The position numbers and the translations under genes are program-made. DNA of 64,000 nucleotides. Origin: Azoarcus sp. KH32C (GTDB taxonomy: Bacteria > Pseudomonadota > Gammaproteobacteria > Burkholderiales > Rhodocyclaceae). The notes beneath the pieces are model-generated. The model worked only from the letters and a program-made list of their open reading frames with translations, was not told where the DNA came from and searched no databases. Position 1 is the stretch's first letter. Each line of letters starts with the position of its first letter. This document shows positions 9,001-18,211 of this stretch, piece by piece. The DNA lies in the NCBI RefSeq assembly GCF_000349945.1, contig NC_020516.1:930001-994000 (forward strand). Reading direction: 5' to 3'.

Positions 9001-10008
9001 ATGCGTCGCGTCACGCTAACCCAGTTTCTGATCGAGCAGCAGCGCGCGGGCCGGACCACGCCGGAATTGCGTCTGCTGATCGAGGTGGTGGCCCGTGCGG
9101 TCAAGGCGATCAGCGTCAATGTGTCGAAGGGGGCGCTGGCCGGCGTGCTGGGCGAGGCCGGCACGGACAACGTGCAGGGTGAAGCGCAGAAGAAGCTCGA
9201 CGTGATCGCGAACGAGATCCTGCTGCAGGCGAACGAGTGGGGCGGCCACTTGGCGGCGATGGCGTCGGAGGAGGTGGAGGAGGTGCATCAGATCCCCTTC
9301 GATTATCCGAAGGGTGGCTTTCTGCTGCTGTTCGATCCGCTCGACGGTTCGTCCAATATCGACGTCAATATTTCGGTCGGGACGATCTTTTCGGTGCTGC
9401 GAAATCCCCCGCGCAACGGCGCGAACGATCCGACGGAGCAGGATTTCCTGCAGCCGGGGCGCGAGCAGGTGGCGGCGGGGTATGCGCTGTACGGGCCGTC
9501 GACGCTACTGATCCTGACGGTGGGCAACGGGGTGCATGGCTTTACGCTGGACCGCGAGATGGGGAGCTTCGTGTACACCCATCCGTTCATGACGGTGCCC
9601 GCCGAGACGCAGGAGTTCGCGATCAATGCGTCGAATGCGCGTTTCTGGGAACCGCCGGTGCAGCGCTACGTGGCGGAGCTGCAGGCGGGCAAGGCCGGGC
9701 CGCGCGGCAAGGATTTCAACATGCGCTGGGTGGCGTCGATGGTCGCGGACGTGCATCGCATCCTGACCCGCGGCGGCGTCTTCATGTATCCGCTGGATGA
9801 GAAGTGCCGCGACAAGGGTGGCAAGCTGCGCCTGATGTACGAGGCGAATCCGATGGCGATGATCGTCGAGCAGGCGGGTGGCGCGGCGACGACGGGGCGC
9901 GAGCGGATCATGGACGTGCAGCCGACCAGGCTGCATCAGCGTGTGCCGGTGATCCTGGGGTCGGCGGCGGAAGTCGAGCGCGTGACCAAGTATCACTTGG
10001 AAGGCTGA
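9001..10008 (+). CDS. fbp: Fructose-1,6-bisphosphatase, class I
   Basis: A 335-residue class I FBPase that hydrolyses fructose-1,6-bisphosphate to fructose-6-phosphate in gluconeogenesis. Metal-site motifs are present: SEEVEEVHQIP and FDPLDGSSNIDVNISVGTIFSV (the DPLDGSSN signature). Substrate-binding residues lie in YGPSTLLILT, and the C-terminal GGVFMYP...KLRLMYEANPMAMIVEQAGG block is intact. The ATG at 9001 has AAGGAG about 8 bases upstream. The flanking 202-base gap (8799-9000) holds nothing else I can support. Confidence 0.96.
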   Translation: MRRVTLTQFLIEQQRAGRTTPELRLLIEVVARAVKAISVNVSKGALAGVLGEAGTDNVQGEAQKKLDVIANEILLQANEWGGHLAAMASEEVEEVHQIPFDYPKGGFLLLFDPLDGSSNIDVNISVGTIFSVLRNPPRNGANDPTEQDFLQPGREQVAAGYALYGPSTLLILTVGNGVHGFTLDREMGSFVYTHPFMTVPAETQEFAINASNARFWEPPVQRYVAELQAGKAGPRGKDFNMRWVASMVADVHRILTRGGVFMYPLDEKCRDKGGKLRLMYEANPMAMIVEQAGGAATTGRERIMDVQPTRLHQRVPVILGSAAEVERVTKYHLEG

Positions 10009-10037
10009 ACTTTTCTGTCTTTTTGACGTGGGTGCCT

Positions 10038-10232
10038 GAAGCGGCGGCGGGAGAAGCGCCGCCGGGCAGGCGCTCGCGGCCTTCGGCTCCCCGCGTCCGG
10101 CCGGATCGCGGGGGCGGCGACGCAAACTCGCCGGCTGCGCCGGCTCAGACATGCGTCGCCGTGTTTCCCCCGTGATCCGACCGGCCGCGGCGCTCTCGGA
10201 CAGCTCGGCGGCACTTCTCCAGCCGCCGCTTC
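10038..10232 (+). repeat. Long imperfect palindromic element between convergent fbp and lrp-type genes
   Basis: The 27-base segment at 10038-10064 is repeated in inverted orientation at 10206-10232 with two mismatches. Each arm itself holds a GC-rich hairpin. Further inward, 10116-10123 (GGCGACGC) pairs with 10153-10160, 10102-10107 with 10174-10179, and the centre (10130-10144) is GCCGGC-TGC-GCCGGC. The whole could fold into a cruciform or long hairpin. It may be a bidirectional termination structure or a REP/BIME-like element; it encodes no protein I can support. Confidence 0.6.
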
Positions 10233-10270
10233 GGGTTGGGCGGGGTAGGGTTTCTGACTATCTGATCTAT

Positions 10271-10750
10271 TCAGGCGGGCCGCCGCGGCTCGTTCGTCTT
10301 GATATCGATCGTCTTTTCGTCCTTCACCACTTCCATGACCACGTACGTGTGCGTCTGCTTGACGCACGGCAGTTCGGAAATCTTTTCGCCGAGCACGCTA
10401 CGGTAGGTGTGGATGTCGCGCGTCCGCACGGTCAGCAGGTAGTCGAAATCGCCTGCGATCATCTGGCAGGTCTGGATTTCCGGGATGCGCTGCACCGCTT
10501 CATTGAATAGGCGCAATTCCTGAGCCGTGGTCCCGCTCAAGAGCACTTGCACGATCACGACGTGTCCACGGTCCATGGCGACCGGGTCGAGGGCCGCGTA
10601 ATAGCCGCGGATCACGCCGCTGTCTTCGAGGCGTCGCACGCGCTCGGCGCACGGGGTCTTGCTGAGGCCGACCCGGCGCGCGAGCTCGACGAAGGAGATC
10701 CGGGCGTTTTGCTGGAGTTCGGCAAGAATCTTGAGATCGATGCGGTCCAT
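10271..10750 (-). CDS. Lrp/AsnC family transcriptional regulator, probable putA regulator
   Basis: A 159-residue Lrp/AsnC-type regulator. The N-terminal winged helix-turn-helix (LDLKILAELQQNAR-like start, here DRIDLKILAELQQNAR, then FVELARRVGLSKTPCAERVRRLEDSGVI) is followed by the RAM effector domain (residues about 70-145; GDFDYLLTVRTRD). It is divergent from putA across a 188-base gap. In many proteobacteria an Lrp-type activator next to putA senses proline, so I infer that role; the ligand is not shown by sequence. Confidence 0.88.
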   Translation of the reverse strand: MDRIDLKILAELQQNARISFVELARRVGLSKTPCAERVRRLEDSGVIRGYYAALDPVAMDRGHVVIVQVLLSGTTAQELRLFNEAVQRIPEIQTCQMIAGDFDYLLTVRTRDIHTYRSVLGEKISELPCVKQTHTYVVMEVVKDEKTIDIKTNEPRRPA

Positions 10751-10938
10751 GATGGTCGGCGGGTAGGAAAAATGGCTACGAGGGAGGCTTTCAGCCGGAA
10801 TTATGTCTTATTGGAGGCGAATTTCGGAGCCATAAACTACGCTATTGGGTGAAGAATCGGGTTTTCGGCGGGCGGTCCTGCCGAACCCGATGCGGCAGGT
10901 GGAGACCCTGCCCAAGACCTTTGCGGAGTTTTTCGCTC

Positions 10939-13900
10939 ATGACAACCCAATCGAATCCGTCTGCCCTCGCAGCCCTTCCCGTCGCGCCACGTTCCGAGCT
11001 GCGCCAGCACATCACCAGCGCGTATCGCGCGCCCGAGCCTGACTGTGTGCCGCCGCTGATCGAGGCGGCGCGCGTCGATGCGCCTCTACAGCGCCGCATC
11101 CATGATCTCGCGCGTCAGCTCGTCATCGGCCTGCGCGGCAAGCGCGCGCGTTCGAGCGGCGTCGATGCGCTGATGAAGGAGTTCTCGCTGTCGAGCCAGG
11201 AAGGCGTCGCGCTGATGTGTCTGGCCGAGGCGCTGCTGCGCGTGCCGGACAAGGCGACGGCCGATCGTCTGATCCGCGACAAGCTGGCGGGTGGGGACTG
11301 GGGTTCGCACCTGGGGCAGAGCCCATCGCTGTTCGTGAACGCGGCGACCTGGGGCTTGCTGATCACCGGCAAGCTGGTCGCGACGCGTAGCGAGGAGGGT
11401 CTCGCGAGCGCGCTGACGAAGCTCGTGACGCGGGGGGGCGAGCCGCTGATCCGCAAGGGCATGGATCTGGCGATGCGCATGCTGGGCGAGCAGTTCGTGA
11501 CCGGGCGCACGATTGAGGAGGCGCTGGAGCGCGGCCGCGAGCGCGAGGGGCGCGGCTATCGCTATTCCTTCGACATGTTGGGCGAGGCGGCGATGACGGC
11601 TGCGGACGCGCAGCGCTATTACGACGACTACGAGCATGCGATCCACGCGATCGGCAACGGCTCGGCGAAGCGTGGCGTGGTGGACGGCAACGGTATTTCG
11701 GTGAAGCTGTCGGCGCTGCATCCGCGCTACAACTGGGCGCAGCGCGAGCGCGTGATGGCCGAGCTGCTGCCGCGTCTGAAGACGCTGTGCGAGCTCGCAC
11801 GCGGCTACGACATCGGGCTGAACATCGACGCCGAGGAGGCGGACCGTCTGGACATCTCGCTCGACCTGCTCGAAGCGCTGGTCGAGGATGAGGATCTGGC
11901 GGGTTGGGACGGGATCGGTTTCGTTGTGCAGGCTTACCAGAAGCGTGCCCCCTTCGTGCTCGATTGGATCGTGGATCTCGCGCGCAAGAACAATCGCCGC
12001 CTGATGGTGCGCCTCGTGAAGGGCGCTTACTGGGACGCGGAGATCAAGCGCGCGCAGATCGACGGGCTGGAAGGCTATCCGGTGTATTCGCGCAAGGTGT
12101 ATACGGACGTGTCCTACCTCGCCTGCGCCAAGAAGTTGCTCGCCGCACGCGACGTGATCTACCCGCAGTTCGCGACGCACAACGCGCATTCGATGGCCTC
12201 GATCATGCACATGGCCGAGGACAACTATCATCCGGGCGACTACGAGTTCCAGTGCCTGCATGGCATGGGCGAGCCGCTGTACGACCAGATCACGGGTGAT
12301 CCGGTGCTGCGCCGCATGGTGCGCATCTACGCGCCGGTCGGCAGCCACGAGACGCTGCTCGCCTACCTGGTACGCCGCCTGCTGGAGAACGGTGCGAACA
12401 CGAGCTTCGTGAACCTGATCGTCGACGAGAACGTGCCGGTCGAGGAGTTGATCAAGGACCCGGTCGAGCTTGCCGACTCGCTCGCCGGTTCGCCGCATCC
12501 GCGCATTCCGCTGCCGAAGGATCTGTACGGTGCCGGGCGGCGCAATTCGAAGGGCTACGACCTGTCGAACGAGACGGTGCGCGAGGCGATCGCCGCGGCG
12601 TTGGAGGATAGCCGTGCGGTGCGCCACGTGGCGGGGCCGATGCTGGCCGGTGGAGCGGTCGCTGGCGGCGTGGCGCAGCCGGTGCGCAATCCGGCGAATC
12701 TCGACGAAGTGGTCGGCGAGGTGGTCGAGGCCGGATTGCCTGAGGTCGAGGCAGCCATCGCCGCGGCCGATGCGGCGGCCTATGCCTGGGCTTTGCGCTC
12801 GCCGGTGCAGCGTGCCGAGTGCCTGGAGCGCGTCGCCGATCTGATGGAGCGCGACGGGCTGGCGCTGATCGCGCTGGCAGTGCGCGAAGCGGGCAAGTCG
12901 TGGGCGAATGCGATCGCCGAATTGCGCGAGGCGGTCGATTTCTGCCGTTACTACGCCGAGCAGGCGCGCGCGCTGGACAACGCGCAGCACGTCCCGCTGG
13001 GGCCGGTGCTGTGCATCAGCCCGTGGAACTTCCCGCTCGCGATCTTCACCGGTCAGGTCGCGGCGGCAGTGGTCGCCGGCAACCCGGTGCTGGCAAAGCC
13101 CGCCGAGCAGACGCCGCTGATCGCGGCCTGGGCGGTGCGGCTCTTCCGCGAGGCGGGTGCGCCGGAGGCGGTCGTGCAGCTGCTGCCGGGACGCGGCGAG
13201 GTCGTCGGGGCGGCGCTCGTGGCGGACGCCCGTGTGCGTGGCGTGATGTTCACGGGTTCGACCGAAGTCGCGATGATCATCAACCGCACGCTCGCCGAGC
13301 GCGGCGGTGACATCCCGCTGATCGCGGAGACCGGTGGCCAGAATGCGCTGATCGTCGATTCGACGGCGCTGCCCGAACAGGTCGTCGGCGACGTGCTCGC
13401 ATCCGGCTTCGATTCGGCCGGCCAGCGTTGCTCGGCGCTGCGCGTGCTGTGCCTGCAGGAGGACATCGCCGACCACGTGGTCCAGATGATCAAGGGGGCG
13501 ACGAACGAGCTCGCGCTCGGCAACACGGCCGACGTACGCAAGGACATCGGGCCGGTGATCGACGCCGAGGCGCAGGCAGGGCTTGCGCGCCACATCGAGT
13601 CGATGCGCGAGCGCGGCGCGAGGGTCGTGCAATTGCCGCTGCCCGCGGCCTGCAACGGCGGGACTTTCATTCCGCCGACCCTGATCGAGATCGATTCGCT
13701 TGCGCAACTCGAACGCGAGGTCTTCGGCCCGGTGGTGCACGTGTTGCGTTATCGCGCGAAGGACCTGATGAAGGTCGTCGACCAGATCAACGCGAGCGGC
13801 TACGGCCTGACGCTCGGCATCCATTCGCGCATCGACGAGACGATCAACGCGATCGTCGAGCGTGCCCACGTCGGCAACATCTATGTGAACCGCAACATCA

Positions 13901-14598
13901 TCGGGGCCGTCGTCGGCGTGCAGCCCTTCGGCGGTGAAGGGCGTTCGGGCACCGGCCCGAAGGCGGGCGGTCCGCTGTACTTGCATCGCCTGCTGCGTCG
14001 CAGCCCGGGCGCGGAGTTCGCCGCGGGCGGCGCGCCGGATGCGTTCGAGCGTTTCGTCGCGTGGATCGACGGTCCGGGCCGTGCGCTCGTCGAAGGCGAC
14101 GACATCGCGGCACTGCGGGTGCGGGCCGAGGCCTGCCGGACGCATCGTCTGGCGGGTGTCCGTCTGGGACTGCCGGGACCGACCGGCGAGGACAATAGCC
14201 TCAGCTTCAAGCCGCGCGGCACGGTCGCCGCCGTCGCGGGATCGATGGCGGGGTACTTCCAGCAGTTGCTGACGGCGCTCGCGAGCGGCAACCGTGTCGT
14301 CCTCGGTGACGATGCGCTGACGCGCAAGCTCGTCGCGGCCCTGCCGGCGGAGGTCTCGGGCCAGGTGAGCATCGACGCGAAGTGGTTCGACGGCGCGTTC
14401 GGCGCGCTGCTCTTCGACGGCGGTGACGAGCAGGCCGACGCGTGGCGCGTGCGTCTCGCGCGCCGCGACGGTCCGATCCTGCCGATGGTGCGTCCGCAGC
14501 CCGACTACGACATGGGGCGCCTCGTCGCCGAGCGCACGGTGAGCGTCAATACCGCGGCCGCCGGCGGCAATGCGAGCCTGATGGCCATGGGAAACTGA
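10939..14598 (+). CDS. putA: Bifunctional proline dehydrogenase / P5C dehydrogenase PutA (no RHH domain)
   Basis: A 1219-residue PutA that oxidises proline to glutamate. An alpha-helical N-domain leads to the FAD proline dehydrogenase barrel (RLMVRLVKGAYWDAEIKRAQ near residue 355; FATHNAHS). The NAD-dependent aldehyde dehydrogenase half follows (SPWNFPLAIFTGQ; catalytic Cys831 in GQRCSAL; ETGGQNALIVD). A C-terminal domain follows that half, as in type B PutAs. The N-terminus lacks the ribbon-helix-helix DNA-binding domain of trifunctional enterobacterial PutA, so it cannot self-regulate that way. The ATG at 10939 was chosen because PutA-like sequence begins there; an upstream in-frame start adds only unrelated residues. 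Confidence 0.95.
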   Translation: MTTQSNPSALAALPVAPRSELRQHITSAYRAPEPDCVPPLIEAARVDAPLQRRIHDLARQLVIGLRGKRARSSGVDALMKEFSLSSQEGVALMCLAEALLRVPDKATADRLIRDKLAGGDWGSHLGQSPSLFVNAATWGLLITGKLVATRSEEGLASALTKLVTRGGEPLIRKGMDLAMRMLGEQFVTGRTIEEALERGREREGRGYRYSFDMLGEAAMTAADAQRYYDDYEHAIHAIGNGSAKRGVVDGNGISVKLSALHPRYNWAQRERVMAELLPRLKTLCELARGYDIGLNIDAEEADRLDISLDLLEALVEDEDLAGWDGIGFVVQAYQKRAPFVLDWIVDLARKNNRRLMVRLVKGAYWDAEIKRAQIDGLEGYPVYSRKVYTDVSYLACAKKLLAARDVIYPQFATHNAHSMASIMHMAEDNYHPGDYEFQCLHGMGEPLYDQITGDPVLRRMVRIYAPVGSHETLLAYLVRRLLENGANTSFVNLIVDENVPVEELIKDPVELADSLAGSPHPRIPLPKDLYGAGRRNSKGYDLSNETVREAIAAALEDSRAVRHVAGPMLAGGAVAGGVAQPVRNPANLDEVVGEVVEAGLPEVEAAIAAADAAAYAWALRSPVQRAECLERVADLMERDGLALIALAVREAGKSWANAIAELREAVDFCRYYAEQARALDNAQHVPLGPVLCISPWNFPLAIFTGQVAAAVVAGNPVLAKPAEQTPLIAAWAVRLFREAGAPEAVVQLLPGRGEVVGAALVADARVRGVMFTGSTEVAMIINRTLAERGGDIPLIAETGGQNALIVDSTALPEQVVGDVLASGFDSAGQRCSALRVLCLQEDIADHVVQMIKGATNELALGNTADVRKDIGPVIDAEAQAGLARHIESMRERGARVVQLPLPAACNGGTFIPPTLIEIDSLAQLEREVFGPVVHVLRYRAKDLMKVVDQINASGYGLTLGIHSRIDETINAIVERAHVGNIYVNRNIIGAVVGVQPFGGEGRSGTGPKAGGPLYLHRLLRRSPGAEFAAGGAPDAFERFVAWIDGPGRALVEGDDIAALRVRAEACRTHRLAGVRLGLPGPTGEDNSLSFKPRGTVAAVAGSMAGYFQQLLTALASGNRVVLGDDALTRKLVAALPAEVSGQVSIDAKWFDGAFGALLFDGGDEQADAWRVRLARRDGPILPMVRPQPDYDMGRLVAERTVSVNTAAAGGNASLMAMGN

Positions 14599-14675
14599 GG
14601 GCAACTGAGGACTGCCGGGCGCAAACGAGGGTAACGGAGCGTAACCGGAAGGCAGCCGGTCGAAGGCGCGCCCGC

Positions 14676-14681
14676 TACAAT
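14676..14681 (+). promoter_or_regulatory. Candidate -10 box before the TamA-like gene
   Basis: TACAAT in the context GCTACAATGC resembles a -10 hexamer. If used, transcription would begin near 14688, at or just before the ATG at 14689, giving a very short or absent leader. No convincing -35 is seen. Confidence 0.3.
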
Positions 14682-14688
14682 GCGGCTT

Positions 14689-16446
14689 ATGCATGCGTGC
14701 TTGAGACCGGTTGTCGCTATTCTGTGGCTGATTGCCGCGCTGGCGCCCTTGTGGCCGGCGATGGCGAGCGCCGAGGAGGCGTTGCGCGTCGAGCTGTCCG
14801 CGCCGGATTCCGTCCGGCCGCTGCTGCAGCAGCATCTCTACGTTCTCAGTCGGCAGGGGGCGATGCTTCCTTCCGTCGAGGTCGACCGCGTCGCGCTGGC
14901 AAGCCGTACGCGTCGCGAAGTCGCGGATCTGCTCGCGACCGAGGGTTATTTCTCCCCCCAGGTAAAGATTGAGCGCGACGACGACAAGCTGTGGCGCGTG
15001 TCGGTCGAAACGGGACCGGCCTCCCGCGTGACGGCCGTCGAGGTCGCATTCGAAGGGGCGATCAACGAGGAAAGTCCCGAGTTTGCCGAGCGCCGCAAGG
15101 TGCTGCGGGCGGCCTGGTCCTTGCCCGTGGGGCAGGTGTTCCGCCAGCAGTCGTGGGACGAGGCCAAGCGCCGCCTGCTCGAAGGCGTCGGCGCCCGTGA
15201 TTTTGCGGCGGCGCATCTGGCGGATAGCCGCGCCGAGGTCGATCCGCAAAACAATTCGGTGCGCCTGTCAGTCGTCGTCGATTCCGGTCCGCGTTTCTTC
15301 CTCGGGCCGCTCGAGGTCACCGGCTTGAAGCATCTGCCGGCGGGGCTTGTCGAGAGTTATAGCTCGCTGCACCAGGGGCAGCCGTTCGACCAGGAAAAGC
15401 TGCTCGCGCTGCAGACTGCGCTGCAGAACGTGCCGCAGTTCGCGTCGGTGATCGTCGACGTCGAACGCGATCCGGCCTTCGCGGCGGCCGCGCCGGTGCG
15501 GGTCAATGTTTCCGAGGCGCGTTCGCGCCAGCTTGGTTTCGGCGCCGGCTATTCGACGAACCACGGTCTGCGTGGCGAGGTCAGCTGGCGCAATGTCAAT
15601 TTCTTCAACCGGGCATGGGAGCTTTCCAGTGGCCTACGGCTCGAGCAGTTGCGCCAGTCGCTGTACGCCGACGTGTTCCTGCCGCCCGACCCTGACGGCC
15701 GCCGCTTCAGCGTCGGCGGCGCCGTCGAGCGCAGCGACATCGAGGGGCTGACCGTGGAAACCCAGGCGGTCGGCGTCGCGCGCACGAATACCCGCGGCAA
15801 TATCGAGACGCGCCTCGCGCTGCGCGTGCAGCAGGAGATGCGTCAGCCGGCGGGGGGCGAGGCATCGCGGCGCATCGCGACGACACTCAACTGGACGTGG
15901 ACGCGGCGCCACGTCGACGACGTGCTCGATCCGCGTCAGGGCAACGTCCTGCAATTCCAGGTCGGCGGGGGCTCGCGGCTGCTGCTGTCGGATCGCGACT
16001 TCCTGCGCTTCTACGGCCGCCAGGTGTTCTACCGGACGGTGTCCCCCAACAACGTCCTGATCCTTCGCGCCGAGGGCGGCATCACGCTGGCCGAGGAGCG
16101 CGACGGCGTGCCGCAGGACTTCCTGTTCCGCACCGGCGGCACGCAGACGGTGCGCGGCTATGCGTTCCAGAGCCTGGGCGTCAAGGAGGGCGATGCGATT
16201 GTCGGCGGGCGTTACCTGGGCGTGGCGAGCGCCGAATACGTCCACTGGTTCGGTCCGCAGTGGGGTGGCGCGACCTTCGTCGATGCCGGCGATGCGGCCG
16301 ACGACCGCAAGAGCTTCGGCATCAAGGTCGGCTACGGCGTCGGCGCGCGCTGGAAGAGCCCTGCCGGCCCGATCGCGCTCGACGTCGCGTACGGCCAGCA
16401 GGAGCGCCGTGTGCGGCTGCACTTCGGCGTTGCGATCGCGTTCTGA
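14689..16446 (+). CDS. TamA-like outer membrane protein of the Omp85/BamA superfamily
   Basis: A 585-residue protein with a signal peptide (hydrophobic VVAILWLIAALAPLW, cleavage near AMASA-EE). Three POTRA-like repeats follow (about residues 30-290; VTGLKHLPAGLVESYSSLHQGQPFD is POTRA-like). A C-terminal beta-barrel (surface antigen D15 domain) has VRGY (in TQTVRGYAFQSLG) as the lid/strand-10 motif, and the terminus is GVAIAF. In TamA this assembles outer-membrane proteins with TamB. No tamB follows here; the next gene is convergent. An ATG at 14680 is an alternative start. Confidence 0.85.
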   Translation: MHACLRPVVAILWLIAALAPLWPAMASAEEALRVELSAPDSVRPLLQQHLYVLSRQGAMLPSVEVDRVALASRTRREVADLLATEGYFSPQVKIERDDDKLWRVSVETGPASRVTAVEVAFEGAINEESPEFAERRKVLRAAWSLPVGQVFRQQSWDEAKRRLLEGVGARDFAAAHLADSRAEVDPQNNSVRLSVVVDSGPRFFLGPLEVTGLKHLPAGLVESYSSLHQGQPFDQEKLLALQTALQNVPQFASVIVDVERDPAFAAAAPVRVNVSEARSRQLGFGAGYSTNHGLRGEVSWRNVNFFNRAWELSSGLRLEQLRQSLYADVFLPPDPDGRRFSVGGAVERSDIEGLTVETQAVGVARTNTRGNIETRLALRVQQEMRQPAGGEASRRIATTLNWTWTRRHVDDVLDPRQGNVLQFQVGGGSRLLLSDRDFLRFYGRQVFYRTVSPNNVLILRAEGGITLAEERDGVPQDFLFRTGGTQTVRGYAFQSLGVKEGDAIVGGRYLGVASAEYVHWFGPQWGGATFVDAGDAADDRKSFGIKVGYGVGARWKSPAGPIALDVAYGQQERRVRLHFGVAIAF

Positions 16447-16462
16447 AAGGCGTTGCTGCTTT

Positions 16463-18211
16463 CTACATCCGTTGTCGCTCACGCACCCAAGGAATGAATT
16501 CCTCCAGCGGCATCGCACGAGCCCATAGGAAGCCCTGGCCCAGGTTGCAGCCGATCCGTTTCAGTTCGTCGGCAGTGGCCTGGTCCTCGACGCCTTCGGC
16601 CACGACCTTCATCCCGAGGCCGCTCGCCAGGGCCTGCACGGCGGTGACGATCGCGTGGTCGCGCGGCGAGCTGAGCATGTCGCAGATGAAGAGCTGGTCG
16701 ATCTTGAGCTCGCTCACCGGCAGGTCGCGCATGTAGGCGAAGGACGAGAAACCGGTGCCGAAGTCGTCGAGCGAGATGCTGCATCCGAGCGTGCGCAGGC
16801 GTTCCATGATGTGCGCCGCGCGCTGCCGGTCGCCGATCAGGGCGCCTTCGGTGATCTCCAGCACGAGCCGTTTCGGTGGCACCTGCCATGCTGCCAGCGC
16901 GTGTGCGACCCGCTCCGGTAGGTCTTCCTCGTGCAGATCCTGTGCGACGAGGTTCAGCGAGACCGAGATTTCGATGCCGGCCGCGTCGAGGTCGGCAATG
17001 ATCCGTACCACCTGGGCCATCACCCAGCGCGTCAGTTCCGGCATCAGGCCGAGGCGGCTCGCGATATCGATGATGTCCGGCGGCGGGACCCATTCGCCGT
17101 TGTCGCGCCGCCAGCGCAACAGCGCTTCGGCCCCCGCGCAGCGCCCGGTCACGAGGTGCACCTGGGGCTGCAGCCAGACCTTGAATGGCGGGTTTCCCAT
17201 GCTGCCCACGATCTCGCGCTCGAGATCGAACTCGTGTTCCATCGCCGCGATCATCTCGGGATCGAAGCATACGACCGGCAGGTCCGCCCGCACCGCGCGA
17301 TGGAGTGCAGCGCGCGCCGCGCGCTCGATTGCCGCCGCGCTCTCGCCGTCCTCGGGCGCCAGCGCGGCCCCGACGTGAATGGCGCCGCGCAGATGCGGGA
17401 AGTTGTGTTCGGGCGAGCGCTCGCAGATGTCCACGAGTCGTCGGGCCGCGAGCTGGACCTGGGCCACGCTGCGCAAGTCGGGCATGATCAGCGCCCACTC
17501 CTGGTCCGCGGTCGAGCACAGTATGTCCTGCGGGCGTAGCACGCTTCGCATCGCGTCGCTCAGCAGGCGCCGGACGCGATCGCGCTGCGCGCTGAGCAGG
17601 TGCTGGCCGCTCGGCTCCCATTCCGCATGCAGCAGCAGGAGCCCGAGCTGGCGGGCCTCGGAACGGTTCAGCCAGCGTTCCAGCAACTGCATGAAACGCG
17701 TACGGGAAGGCAGGCCGGTCGCCGGGTCGAGCCCGTCGCCGGCACGCAGGCGGTGATGGAGCTGCTCGAAGGCGCTGCCCGCGAGCATTGCCTGGATCGC
17801 CTGCGCGAGCCGCGCCCCGGAGCTCAGGATGTCGTACTCCGCCCGGCCCGGCGCATGCTCGCCCGCGAGCGCGTCGCGCATGCCGTCGAGCAGGCTCGTC
17901 GCGGCGGTCGCGGCGAGGGTGTCCGCGCTGCCCGCATGCAGGCAGTCCAACCAGCATTCGGCCAGCGCCTCGAGCCACTCCGCCTTGCCCCACTGGTATC
18001 GCTCGAGCAGCAGCCCGAAGAACACCGCTTCGATCGTCGAGGGCGCGCGGGGCGCCAGCCGGTCGAGGCGGGCGGCGAATGCCGCTTCGAAGGAGGCCGC
18101 CGGAACGGCGCTCGCGAAGGCCTGCAGGATCGACACGTCGCGTGGGCCGAAACCGACCGCGGCGAGCACTTCGGCCGCATTCTTGGGCGGCATCCGGGGT
18201 TGCTCGTTCAC
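16463..18211 (-). CDS. EAL-domain cyclic-di-GMP phosphodiesterase with degenerate GGDEF domain
   Basis: A 582-residue protein: an unrecognised helical N-terminal domain (about 1-155), a degenerate GGDEF domain (starts DPATGLPSRTRFMQ; the signature position reads EWALIMPDL, so no cyclase activity), then an EAL domain. The catalytic motifs look intact: AEALLRWR, LEITEGAL, LDDFGTGFSS, LKIDQLF, VAEGVED and NLGQGFL. It should hydrolyse c-di-GMP to pGpG in the cytosol. The GTG at 18211 overlaps the stop of the upstream HD-GYP gene as GTGA, so the pair is translationally coupled; an ATG at 18193 is the alternative. Confidence 0.88.
   Translation of the reverse strand: MNEQPRMPPKNAAEVLAAVGFGPRDVSILQAFASAVPAASFEAAFAARLDRLAPRAPSTIEAVFFGLLLERYQWGKAEWLEALAECWLDCLHAGSADTLAATAATSLLDGMRDALAGEHAPGRAEYDILSSGARLAQAIQAMLAGSAFEQLHHRLRAGDGLDPATGLPSRTRFMQLLERWLNRSEARQLGLLLLHAEWEPSGQHLLSAQRDRVRRLLSDAMRSVLRPQDILCSTADQEWALIMPDLRSVAQVQLAARRLVDICERSPEHNFPHLRGAIHVGAALAPEDGESAAAIERAARAALHRAVRADLPVVCFDPEMIAAMEHEFDLEREIVGSMGNPPFKVWLQPQVHLVTGRCAGAEALLRWRRDNGEWVPPPDIIDIASRLGLMPELTRWVMAQVVRIIADLDAAGIEISVSLNLVAQDLHEEDLPERVAHALAAWQVPPKRLVLEITEGALIGDRQRAAHIMERLRTLGCSISLDDFGTGFSSFAYMRDLPVSELKIDQLFICDMLSSPRDHAIVTAVQALASGLGMKVVAEGVEDQATADELKRIGCNLGQGFLWARAMPLEEFIPWVRERQRM

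Noticed and set aside
11086..15249. A 1387-codon open frame on the minus strand opposite putA and the TamA-like gene
   Set aside because: Its product is rich in Arg/His/Asp/Gln repeats with no recognisable domain, the usual mirror of high-GC coding DNA; putA on the plus strand is unmistakable.
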